DNA from: Caldilineaceae bacterium
GTDB lineage: Bacteria > Chloroflexota > Anaerolineae > Caldilineales > Caldilineaceae
Assembly: GCA_026645635.1 (NCBI GenBank)
Contig: JAPKMV010000177.1
Location: forward strand, 1-6,963
Direction: 5' to 3'
Length of the DNA: 6,963 nucleotides
Part shown: positions 1-6,963 of the stretch, in pieces
Numbering within the stretch: position 1 is the first letter of the stretch
Layout: each line of letters opens with the position of its first letter
The notes under the pieces: generated by a model
Database searches by the model: none
What the model saw: only the letters and a program-made list of their open reading frames with translations
Told to the model about the DNA's origin: nothing
Position numbers and translations under genes: made by a program

Positions 1-60
1 AAACACCCTCTCACCCTCTCACCCCCCTCACCCTCTCACTTCCACACCCTACACCTCCCA
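1..60. repeat. Pyrimidine-rich octamer array, CACCCTCT type
   Basis: Direct tandem repeats of CACCCTCT lie at 4-11, 12-19 and 29-36, with a nine-base variant (CACCCCCCT) at 20-28. Decayed units follow (CACTTCCA at 37-44, then CACCCTACACCTCCCA). The same octamer recurs at 1047-1094 and, inverted, at 1008-1039, so this is a dispersed intergenic family and not one local slip. Almost every base on this strand is C, T or A; the opposite strand has four runs of three or more G within 28 bases. The array is cut by the window edge, so its full length and its left-hand gene are unknown. It may be the 3' flank of an upstream gene, as in the second copy. Confidence 0.8.
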
Positions 61-135
61 ATTCCCCAACCGCGCCATCACGATGTATGCTTATAGGCAG
101 ACGAATGTGATGACAAATCGATCAAGGAGCAACCC
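61..135 (+). promoter_or_regulatory. Leader of the aldo/keto reductase gene with ribosome binding site
   Basis: A good Shine-Dalgarno sequence, AAGGAG at 124-129, lies six bases before the ATG at 136 and fixes that start. A possible -10-like TATGCT lies at 86-91, but no matching -35 box is visible at the usual distance, so no promoter is claimed. Confidence 0.6.
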
Positions 136-1007
<872 letters not shown>

Positions 1008-1008
<1 letters not shown>

Positions 1009-1094
1009 GAAGGTGAGGGGGTGAGAGGGTGAGAGGGTGTTTCTTTCACCCTCTCACCCCCTCACCCGTTCACCCGTTCACCCTCTCACTCCTC
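1008..1094. repeat. Inverted octamer repeat array between convergent genes
   Basis: The left half carries four units of the AGAGGGTG type (1008-1015 AGAAGGTG, 1016-1023 AGGGGGTG, 1024-1031 and 1032-1039 AGAGGGTG). The right half carries six units in the opposite sense: CACCCTCT at 1047 and 1079, CACCCCCT at 1055, CACCCGTT at 1063 and 1071, and CACTCCTC at 1087. The two halves are separated by TTTCTTT. The family is the same as that at 1-60. The array spans the whole gap between two convergent stop codons and overlaps both slightly. Confidence 0.9.
1012..1067. terminator. Possible bidirectional terminator hairpin
   Basis: Positions 1019-1039 can pair with 1047-1067 in a 21-base-pair stem with one mismatch (A1026 against C1060) and a seven-base loop, TTTCTTT. 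In another register, 1012-1031 pairs perfectly with 1047-1066 over 20 base pairs. The structure sits between the convergent reductase and stress-protein genes, where a shared terminator is expected. Neither side is followed by a clean T-run, so classical intrinsic termination is not certain. The function is inferred from location and structure. Confidence 0.5.
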
Positions 1095-1595
1095 CGGTTT
1101 TACCATTAAGATCGGAATCGCTACGCGACCGGCAACATGCTGGGCGACGCTGCCGAAGATCAGCTTCTGGATGCCCCGACGCCAGTGTGTCGTCATGGCG
1201 ATCAGGTCGATCGGCTGCGCCTCGATAAAGTTGATTATTTCGTCGCCGCGATCGCCGAAGCGCACCTCGACGCTCACCTCGTAGCCAGCCTCGCGCAGCA
1301 TCTGTGCATCTGCCTGCAACTCGGACTTGACGGCGCCGATCGCGCTTTCCCGCTCCTGACTGGCGTAGATCGGGTGAGCGGCATACTCGGCGTCTTTGTG
1401 TGTATCGTAGGCGGTGATGCTGGCGTCGATGCCGGCCGCGCGCGGCGGCAGACCCACCAACCCCACCGGCGGCTGGCCGACGCGCAGCAAGACAATCGAA
1501 CAATCTTCGGGACGGAAAAACTTGAGCAAGTGAGGGTAAATCTGACGGCAGAAGTCAGACCCATCGTTGGGCACAAGCACACGCTGCTTCGACAT
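1086..1595 (-). CDS. Universal stress protein (UspA family)
   Basis: This 169-residue single-domain cytoplasmic protein has the UspA alpha/beta fold. The first strand and loop are [14 protein letters not shown] (5-18), with D11 where the family binds nucleotide. The second strand is CSIVLLRVG (32-40). [20 protein letters not shown] (129-148) followed by SVAQHV, then [10 protein letters not shown], is the usual C-terminal half. The ATP-binding signature G-2x-G-9x-G-S/T is incomplete: the first glycine is W138, while G141, G148 and S149 are close to expected, so nucleotide binding may be altered. Residues 41-80 form an insert longer than the usual linker. The start is supported by AAAGGAG (plus-strand positions 1604-1610), eight bases upstream. 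It lies 87 bases downstream of the peptidase gene on the same strand and may share its transcript. Its TGA stop lies inside an octamer repeat. Confidence 0.87.
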   Translation of the reverse strand: MSKQRVLVPNDGSDFCRQIYPHLLKFFRPEDCSIVLLRVGQPPVGLVGLPPRAAGIDASITAYDTHKDAEYAAHPIYASQERESAIGAVKSELQADAQMLREAGYEVSVEVRFGDRGDEIINFIEAQPIDLIAMTTHWRRGIQKLIFGSVAQHVAGRVAIPILMVKPEE

Positions 1596-1625
1596 GGCGA
1601 AATCTCCTTTGATCGGCCACTGTAG

Positions 1626-1645
1626 GCGCTGCTGCTCCGCAGCGC
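1626..1645 (-). other. Perfect 7-bp hairpin between peptidase and stress-protein genes
   Basis: GCGCTGC at 1626-1632 and GCAGCGC at 1639-1645 form a perfect stem around a six-base loop. It lies downstream of the peptidase stop and about 30 bases upstream of the stress-protein start, on the shared minus-strand transcript. No T-run follows, so it is a weak candidate for a terminator. It could equally protect a processed mRNA end or act in the stress-protein leader. Confidence 0.4.
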
Positions 1646-1682
1646 AATCTCTCCGTAGTGTAGCACAGGGCGCGACAACAGC

Positions 1683-2915
1683 CTACCGTCGCGGCAGAGG
1701 GATGACAAGATCGTAAGGGAAATCGGACAGGTTGGTCAGCAGGCCATCTTCCTGGAAAGCGACGGTGTCCTCGATGCGCACACCAAAGCCCTGCTCTGGG
1801 TAATAGAGACCCGGCTCCACGCTGATCACATGACCGGGCTGGAGCAGGGTGTCGTTGCCGGCGGCGATGCTCAGCCGCGGCGTTTCGTGGATGTCCAGAC
1901 CGACGCCGTGGCCGAGGCTGTGGACATAGCCGGCGTGACCGCCCGGATGGGTGCGCGCCGTAGGATGACCCAGGGACTCGAAGTAATCCAGGGTCATCGT
2001 CTGGAGGTCGCGGCACGGCTGGCCGACGGCCATGTTCGCCAGCAGCCGGTCAAAGATGGTCTTGCACTGCTCCCAGGCTGCCAGCACCGCGTCGGGCGCA
2101 TAGCCGAGACACCAGGTGCGGGTCATGTCATGGTAGTAGCCGCTCTCGGTTTTGGGGAAGATGTCGAAGACAATCGACTGTCCCAGGCGAATGGGCATAT
2201 CAGGCGTGCCGGCGTTGTGGGGCACGCCGGCGTCGCGGCCTTGGGCGAAGATGTGGCGATCCTCGCTCATCTTGTGGGCCAGGATGCGGCTGCGGGTGAA
2301 GGACTTGACATCGCCGATGGTGAGCAGTTCGCCGTCGGCGCGCACCAGAGTGTCGCCGCGCACGTTGCACCCCTGAAGAAACTCCCACACCTCGCCCACC
2401 ACCACGCCAGTCAGCTTGCCCGCAAGACGCATCTCCTCGATCTCGCGGTTGTCTTTGGTCTCGCGCGCCAGCGAAAAGAGCGTCGTGTCGAATTCGCCCA
2501 CCAGGTCGGTGTCCAGCAGGCGATCTTGCAGCAGATTGAACAGGGCAAGCGCCGCGCCCGCGTCGTACATGCCGTAGATGGCCAGCCGGCCGGCCAACTG
2601 TTGGTCGCGGATCACGTCACTCAGGTAGGCGACTTCGGCGCGTAGACGGTCGCCGTCATGCTGGCGCAGATAGGCGAATTGGTTATAGACAGCGTCCCGA
2701 TCCACCAGGGCAAGACCCGTGGCTGCGGCGTTGTCGCGCTCCATACCGCCGTGGATCAGCGTCAGCGGGCCGTTGCGCCGCTTCACCACCAGCGCCCGCT
2801 CCAGCATCTGCCCGGCAGTCAGGTAATTCATGATTGGGTTGCCCGTCGAGTCACCGATCACCAGGACGGCATCCACGTTGCGCTCCGCCATCAGGCGGTC
2901 AAGGTCGGTTTTCAT
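1683..2915 (-). CDS. M24B-family metallopeptidase (Xaa-Pro aminopeptidase-like)
   Basis: This 410-residue cytoplasmic protein probably removes N-terminal residues before proline, or cleaves Xaa-Pro dipeptides, using two metal ions. Residues 1-150 fit the creatinase/prolidase N-terminal domain; about 157-405 are the pita-bread catalytic domain. All five metal ligands expected of the family are visible: D251 (IVFDIFPK), D263 (YYHDMTRTW), H336 (LGHGVGL), E367 (SVEPGLYYPE) and E382 (VRIEDTV). The substrate-binding histidines H233 (VPHNAG) and H343 (DIHE) are also present. The first metal motif reads D-I-F-P where many members have D-x-G, which suggests a subgroup and not a defect. The start is supported by GGGAG (plus-strand positions 2926-2930), ten bases upstream. 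PepP, PepQ and creatinase-type hydrolases cannot be separated by eye, so no symbol is given. It is transcribed divergently from the HsdR-N-like gene. Confidence 0.9.
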   Translation of the reverse strand: MKTDLDRLMAERNVDAVLVIGDSTGNPIMNYLTAGQMLERALVVKRRNGPLTLIHGGMERDNAAATGLALVDRDAVYNQFAYLRQHDGDRLRAEVAYLSDVIRDQQLAGRLAIYGMYDAGAALALFNLLQDRLLDTDLVGEFDTTLFSLARETKDNREIEEMRLAGKLTGVVVGEVWEFLQGCNVRGDTLVRADGELLTIGDVKSFTRSRILAHKMSEDRHIFAQGRDAGVPHNAGTPDMPIRLGQSIVFDIFPKTESGYYHDMTRTWCLGYAPDAVLAAWEQCKTIFDRLLANMAVGQPCRDLQTMTLDYFESLGHPTARTHPGGHAGYVHSLGHGVGLDIHETPRLSIAAGNDTLLQPGHVISVEPGLYYPEQGFGVRIEDTVAFQEDGLLTNLSDFPYDLVIPLPRR

Positions 2916-3140
2916 AATCGGTGTGCTCCCGTTAATTTAGGTCTCTGGTTGATTATTGGAATGATGGTTGGCGTTCTCATCACATTACGTGCATCGGTAT
3001 TGCTGAAATACCGGTCTTCGCCAGGGCCAACCAAGAAACATTGTACATGAAAAGCTATCCAATTCAGACAACCTATGATAGGCTGAACGTCGTCCTGCAT
3101 TGATGCTGTTGCACTCGAATTCTCAGAAATGGAGTATGTG
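2916..3140. promoter_or_regulatory. Divergent intergenic region, promoters expected
   Basis: These 225 bases separate the minus-strand peptidase from the plus-strand HsdR-N-like gene, so promoters for both should lie here. The region is visibly less GC-rich than the flanking peptidase gene. A -10-like TATGAT lies at 3074-3079 on the + strand, but I find no -35 box at the right spacing. GGAG at 3131-3134 is the likely ribosome binding site for the ATG at 3141. Nested inverted repeats at 2965-3033 are listed separately. Confidence 0.45.
2965..3033. repeat. Nested inverted repeats in the divergent promoter region
   Basis: The outer arms TGGTTGGC (2965-2972) and GCCAACCA (3026-3033) are perfect 8-base complements. 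Inside them, CGGTATT (2995-3001) and AATACCG (3007-3013) form a perfect 7-base-pair hairpin with the loop GCTGA. The structure could be an operator, a structured leader or a remnant of an inserted element. No T-run follows, so a terminator is unlikely. Confidence 0.5.
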
Positions 3141-4178
3141 ATGCGTATTCGCAGCCCCCTCAGCAATCTGGCCGAAGTTCTCGACGAAGTCAAGAAGTCT
3201 GCGGAGACATACAGAGCCACACTAACCAAGAATGAAGCAGCAACTCGCGCTGTCTTGGTCGATCCAGTTTTGCGTGCACTCGGTTGGGAGACGTCCAACA
3301 CCAACATGGTCGAGGTAGAAAGGACGCTCGCTGGCACGCGCGTAGATTATGCCCTGTATGATGCAAATGCTGATGTAAAGATAGTTGTGGAAGCGAAGGC
3401 GCTTGGCAAGAACTTGGCCGATCACAGTGTATTCATGTCGCTCGTAACCTATGCGTTCACCTTCGGAATAAGTGACATTTTTCTCACGGATGGGCTCACC
3501 TGGCTACACTATACAGATTTTCACCCAGGCCAGAATACCCCAGACAAAATCATAGACCTGGCAAGCCACAGCCCAGTTGCCAGCGCTGCCTATTTGGTCC
3601 AGCGCCTGGATGCAGCCAAATACTGGCCTCAAGAACAGACTATCGATTCGCTGGCACAACGTGTGACAGAGCTTGAGAGTTCACTGACATCGCTAGAAAC
3701 AGAACTATTCAGGGTCAAGGATCGCTTTATCCGCATGCCGCCATCAAACGCTGCAGATGATGTTAGTAGTCCCAAAGTCCTTCAAACCTATGAGGAGCAA
3801 CCAAAGGGGTTCGTTCCACTGGCCACATTGAACGACCTGACTGGAAGAAAACCAGCCTTCCTGCGGCTACCGGATGGCGTGCAGGTGACAGTGAAATCCT
3901 GGAAAGACGTTCTACGCGAGTGCTGCAAATATGCGCTCAGCACCAATGCCGCTATTTCAATACCTTTGCCCGACTATTCCGGCAGAAAAGTCAACTTGTT
4001 TGCATGGACACCGCCAGCCAAAGGTATTTCGTTTGTAAAGCAGGAATATAACGGTAGACCGTTGTATATCTACGTCAACTACGACGCAAATCACGCTGTG
4101 GCAAATGCACTTTACGCGCTGGAACAGGCGCCGTCGCACGCAAGAAAGTTCGAAGCAGCAGTTGCCCTACGTGACTGA
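3141..4178 (+). CDS. Orphan HsdR N-terminal-like PD-(D/E)xK protein
   Basis: This protein (345 residues from the chosen start) resembles the N-terminal nuclease domain of type I restriction R subunits, standing alone without helicase motor domains. Residues 32-48 (EAATRAVLVDPVLRALGW) are the usual lead helix. The active-site core is visible as D69 (TRVDYAL) and E84-A-K86 (VVEAKALGKNL), followed by DIFLTDGLTWLHY, which matches the LTNG-type strand. The downstream QxxxY motif appears as SxxxY (S100, Y104). Residues about 166-195 look like a short coiled coil. A C-terminal module (GRKP 235-238, SWKDVL 253-258) resembles a domain seen in other HsdR-N proteins, but I cannot name it. GGAG at 3131-3134 sits six bases before the ATG at 3141; the in-frame ATG at 3129 has no such site and would add four residues. 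GC is much lower than in neighbouring genes. No methylase or specificity gene is adjacent. DNA cleavage is inferred, not shown. Confidence 0.8.
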   Translation: MRIRSPLSNLAEVLDEVKKSAETYRATLTKNEAATRAVLVDPVLRALGWETSNTNMVEVERTLAGTRVDYALYDANADVKIVVEAKALGKNLADHSVFMSLVTYAFTFGISDIFLTDGLTWLHYTDFHPGQNTPDKIIDLASHSPVASAAYLVQRLDAAKYWPQEQTIDSLAQRVTELESSLTSLETELFRVKDRFIRMPPSNAADDVSSPKVLQTYEEQPKGFVPLATLNDLTGRKPAFLRLPDGVQVTVKSWKDVLRECCKYALSTNAAISIPLPDYSGRKVNLFAWTPPAKGISFVKQEYNGRPLYIYVNYDANHAVANALYALEQAPSHARKFEAAVALRD

Positions 4179-4214
4179 TATACCTGCGGCTTTCGCAAGT
4201 CAAGTATCTGACCC

Positions 4215-6929
4215 ATGACCGCTATTGCGGCATCGGGGCGTGCATCGCCCCTCCTTGCCACCAAACTCTTCATCCCATCCACCCGGCAGACGACGGTGCC
4301 GCGGCCACGGCTGGCAGCGCGCCTCGACGCCAGCCTCTCTCACCCGCTCACCCTGGTGGCGGCGCCGGCCGGCTTTGGCAAGACCACCCTCGTGAGCACC
4401 TGGGCGCGGCGCCAGTCAAAACCGGTGGCGTGGCTCTCCCTCGACGAAGGCGACAACGACCCCGTGCGCTTTCTTGGCTATCTGATCGCCGCGCTGCAAA
4501 CTGCGCAGCCAGCGCTGGGAAAAGGTGTGCTGCCCGCCCTGGGCGCGACGAACGCGCCGCCTCCTCCTGCGGTCATCGCTGCGCTGATCAACGATCTGAG
4601 CCAGATCGACGGGGAAGTGCTGCTGGTGCTGGACGACTTTCATCTTGTCGATGCCGCACCGATCCACGAAGCCATTGCGATGTTGGTGACGCATCAACCG
4701 CCGCAGTTGCATCTCATGCTGGTCACCCGCGAGGACCCGCAGCTCCCGCTGGCGCGGCTGCGGGCGCGAGGTGAACTCGTCGAGCTGCGCGGCCTGGATC
4801 TGCGCTTCACGCCCGCAGAGGCGGCGCAATTTCTCCACGAGGTCATGGGTCTGGCGCTCGATGCAGACGCTGTTGCGGCGCTGGATGCACGGATCGAGGG
4901 GTGGGCGGCTGGGCTGCAACTGGCGGCGCTCTCACTGCAAAACAGCCCGAACCCGGCACAGACGATCGCCCAACTTTCAGGCAGCCATCACTTCATTCTC
5001 AACTATCTGGCCGAAGAGGTGCTGCGCCAGTTGTCGCCGGAACGCCAGGCTTTTCTGCTCGACACCGCCGTTCTGACGCGGTTGAACGGCGACCTGTGCG
5101 ACGCGGTGACCGGTCGCACGGGGAGCAGTGCGCGCCTGGAAGATCTGCTGGCGGCGAACATCTTTCTCATGCCGCTGGACGACGAGCACCGCTGGTATCG
5201 CTATCATCACCTCTTCGCCGACCTGCTGCGCCACCAACTTCAGCGCACCAGGCCGGACCATGCCGCTGTGTTGCAGCAGCGCGCCAGCGCCTGGTGCGAA
5301 GCGCAGGGCGCCGCAGTCGAGGCCATTGACTATGCTCTAGCCGCGGCGGATTATCCGCGCGCGGTGCGGCTGTTGGAGCGGCACGCGCGCAGCGTCGTGC
5401 TGCAAGGGTACGCACAGACCGTCGAGACCTGGCTGCGACGCCTGCCGCGGGATTGGCGCCTGGCCGGGCCACATGCCAACCTGGCTTTTTGCTGGTCGTT
5501 GCTGCTGCGCGGCCAACTGGGCGAGATCGAACCCTATCTGCATGACGCCGAGGCTGCCGGCAACGACGGCGGCGCTGCGATCCAGGCGGAGGCGCTGGCG
5601 CTGCGCGCCGGCCTGGCATCCCTGCGCGGCGACCCGGAACGGGGCTGTAAACTGGCGCGCGCGGCTGTCGCACTGGCGCCGGCGGACGACCGCTACGTGC
5701 AAAGCATGACCGCCTTCTGCCTGGGCACGGCCTGCAACTATGCAGGGAGGGATGCGGAAGCCATCGCCACCTATCGCGCGGCGCTGCCGCTCTGCAAGGC
5801 GGCGGGCAACCAGGTCGCCGCGATGCTGATTGTCGGCAACCTGGTGATGCTCTACATCGCCCGCGGCCAGTTGCGTGCGGCGGCCGACCTCTGTCAGGCA
5901 ACCCTTGACGAAGCGGCGCAGGCGGGCGAACAGGATGCGCCGGCGCTGGCCGTGGTCTACGGTGGCTACGGCGACCTGCTCTATGCTTGGAACGAGCTGG
6001 ACGCAGCCCAGGAACGGGTGACCCGTGTGCTGGAGTTGAGCCGGCGCAGTGGTCACGTGGCCGCGCTGGCCTATGGCAGCGTGGTGCAATCGCGCCTGCT
6101 GATCGCACGCGGCGACCTGGCCGGCGCAGGACAGGCGCTGGAGGTGGCAAATGAACTGCGGCAGCGCGGGATGCCGGCGTGGATCGCGCCCTACATCGTC
6201 AGCCAGCAGGTCGCCCTGGCGCTCGTCCGCAACGATCTGGCGGCGGCAGAGCAGGCGCTGGTGGCGACCGGCGTTGCGGCCACGGATCCGCCCCATCACA
6301 CCCGCGAGGTTGTTCACATCGCGCACCTCCGCCTGCTGCTCCACCAGGCACGAGCACAGGACAACGCGCAGTTGGACGCCGCCGACGAGCTGGCGCAACG
6401 CATCCTGGCTGCTGCGACGTGCGCGGACCGCATGGGCCGGGTGCTGGAGGTGCTGCTGCTGCGCGCACAGGTGAGCCACGCCCAGGGTGACATCACAGCC
6501 GCTTGCGCCGATGTCGTGCAGGCGTTGACGCTGGGCGAATCCGAAGGTTATGTGCGCATCTTCGTCAACGAGGGGGAGCCGCTGCGCGGGCTGCTGGGCG
6601 CAGTGCGGCGCAAACTGACGCAACAATCGGCCGAACTAGGCCCATCGCCCGCCTACGTGGACAGGGTGCTGGCCGCGTTTCCGCAGGTTGAGATAGCAGC
6701 GAGCAGCGGCGCAATTGCACCACTCCCGCCGCTGGTGGAGCCGCTGACAGAGCGTGAGTTGGAAGTGCTGCGGCTGATGGCGCAGGGGCTGACCTACGAC
6801 GAGGTGGCGCAGCGGCTCATCGTCAGCCTGAACACGGTGCGCTATCATGTCAAAGGCATTTACGGCAAGCTGGGCGTGGATAAGCGCATGGCGGCGATCG
6901 AGCAGGCGAGGGTGCATGGGTTGCTGTGA
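4215..6929 (+). CDS. Large MalT-like LuxR-family transcriptional regulator (STAND ATPase)
   Basis: This 904-residue protein fits the LAL/MalT class: an ATP-dependent switch that, on binding a signal, activates transcription. The N-terminal LLATKLFIPSTR (13-24) and VPRPRL (28-33) are class signatures. The P-loop is APAGFGKTT (50-58, with K56) and Walker B is VLLVLDDFH (135-143, with D140 and D141). EGWAAGLQLAALSLQ (228-242) and RWYRYHHLFADLLRHQL (326-342) are typical of the winged-helix end of the NTPase module. Residues about 350-800 are alanine/leucine-rich helical repeats of TPR type, the likely signal sensor. The LuxR helix-turn-helix is at about 842-900 (LTERELEVLRLMAQGLTYDE, then SLNTVRYHVKGIYGKLGV). 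An in-frame TGA at 4209-4211 rules out a longer form and fixes the ATG at 4215, yet no Shine-Dalgarno is visible. The inducer and target genes are unknown. Confidence 0.92.
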   Translation: MTAIAASGRASPLLATKLFIPSTRQTTVPRPRLAARLDASLSHPLTLVAAPAGFGKTTLVSTWARRQSKPVAWLSLDEGDNDPVRFLGYLIAALQTAQPALGKGVLPALGATNAPPPPAVIAALINDLSQIDGEVLLVLDDFHLVDAAPIHEAIAMLVTHQPPQLHLMLVTREDPQLPLARLRARGELVELRGLDLRFTPAEAAQFLHEVMGLALDADAVAALDARIEGWAAGLQLAALSLQNSPNPAQTIAQLSGSHHFILNYLAEEVLRQLSPERQAFLLDTAVLTRLNGDLCDAVTGRTGSSARLEDLLAANIFLMPLDDEHRWYRYHHLFADLLRHQLQRTRPDHAAVLQQRASAWCEAQGAAVEAIDYALAAADYPRAVRLLERHARSVVLQGYAQTVETWLRRLPRDWRLAGPHANLAFCWSLLLRGQLGEIEPYLHDAEAAGNDGGAAIQAEALALRAGLASLRGDPERGCKLARAAVALAPADDRYVQSMTAFCLGTACNYAGRDAEAIATYRAALPLCKAAGNQVAAMLIVGNLVMLYIARGQLRAAADLCQATLDEAAQAGEQDAPALAVVYGGYGDLLYAWNELDAAQERVTRVLELSRRSGHVAALAYGSVVQSRLLIARGDLAGAGQALEVANELRQRGMPAWIAPYIVSQQVALALVRNDLAAAEQALVATGVAATDPPHHTREVVHIAHLRLLLHQARAQDNAQLDAADELAQRILAAATCADRMGRVLEVLLLRAQVSHAQGDITAACADVVQALTLGESEGYVRIFVNEGEPLRGLLGAVRRKLTQQSAELGPSPAYVDRVLAAFPQVEIAASSGAIAPLPPLVEPLTERELEVLRLMAQGLTYDEVAQRLIVSLNTVRYHVKGIYGKLGVDKRMAAIEQARVHGLL

Positions 6930-6963
6930 GTACAAACTTCGCCCATGGACGTTGTTGGCTATT
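6930..6963. other. Non-coding tail of window
   Basis: These 34 bases follow the regulator stop codon and run to the window edge. I see no hairpin, T-run or start of a gene in them. Confidence 0.5.

Noticed and set aside
61..135. Sigma-70-type promoter for the reductase
   Set aside because: TATGCT at 86-91 matches four of six -10 positions, but the sequence 17 bases upstream (around 63-68) does not resemble a -35 box.
1047..1094. CRISPR-like array
   Set aside because: The units are eight bases long and directly adjacent, with no unique spacers, so this is a simple tandem repeat.
1037..1228. Short + strand open frame starting in the octamer array
   Set aside because: Its first residues ([14 protein letters not shown]) are only a translation of the repeat, and the rest is antisense to the stress protein.
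1830..2645. Plus-strand open frame (271 codons) opposite the peptidase
   Set aside because: The peptidase on the other strand has all five metal ligands and a ribosome binding site. This frame is its antisense shadow.
2658..3050. Plus-strand open frame across the peptidase start and the divergent region
   Set aside because: It is mostly antisense to the peptidase N-terminus and has no ribosome binding site. The few hydrophobic residues (LWLIIGMMVGVLITL) come from the intergenic sequence.
3141..4178. Full type I restriction-modification locus
   Set aside because: Only an HsdR-N-like domain is present. There are no helicase motifs in the protein, and no methylase or specificity-subunit gene in the window.
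5167..6150. Second minus-strand open frame (327 codons) opposite the regulator
   Set aside because: Its translation is dominated by Arg, Pro and Ala with no domain, which is typical of a shadow frame of a high-GC gene.
5337..6626. Long minus-strand open frame (429 codons) opposite the regulator
   Set aside because: It lies wholly antisense to a clear LuxR/STAND gene in GC-rich DNA, where stop codons are rare on the opposite strand. Its translation is rich in Q, R and H and shows no recognisable domain.

Overview
This is a GC-rich bacterial window with five complete protein genes and one small simple-repeat family between genes. The organism is most likely a member of the Chloroflexota. The inference rests on the very large MalT-like LuxR regulator, whose N-terminal signature (LLATKLFIPSTR) is common in that phylum, on the high GC of four of the five genes, and on the CACCCTCT-type intergenic tracts. 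No rRNA or marker protein is present to confirm it.

Layout, left to right. Positions 1-60 hold a pyrimidine-rich octamer array (CACCCTCT and variants). A + strand aldo/keto reductase follows at 136-1008. A second, larger copy of the octamer array, arranged as an inverted repeat, fills the gap between convergent stop codons at about 1008-1094. Two minus-strand genes follow: a universal stress protein (1086-1595) and an M24-family aminopeptidase P-like metallopeptidase (1683-2915). They are 87 bases apart and may be co-transcribed. A divergent intergenic region at 2916-3140 has nested inverted repeats and is clearly less GC-rich. Two + strand genes complete the window: a stand-alone protein with a type I restriction HsdR N-terminal (PD-(D/E)xK) fold (3141-4178), and, 36 bases later, a 904-residue STAND-ATPase/LuxR regulator (4215-6929). 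The last 34 bases are non-coding as far as visible.

How the genes may work together. The reductase, stress protein and peptidase look like ordinary housekeeping or stress genes. The HsdR-N-like gene is compositionally distinct: sampled lines are about 48% GC, against about 77% in a sampled line of the regulator. No methylase or specificity subunit lies beside it, so it looks like an acquired orphan nuclease-fold gene. Its close same-strand spacing with the STAND/LuxR regulator could be coincidence or a two-gene unit. The regulator is best read as a MalT-type transcription activator.

I see no convincing new multi-gene system. The most unusual signals are the octamer arrays (hairpin- and G-quadruplex-capable, supplying stop codons to both flanking genes) and the orphan HsdR-N-like protein with its nested palindromes upstream.
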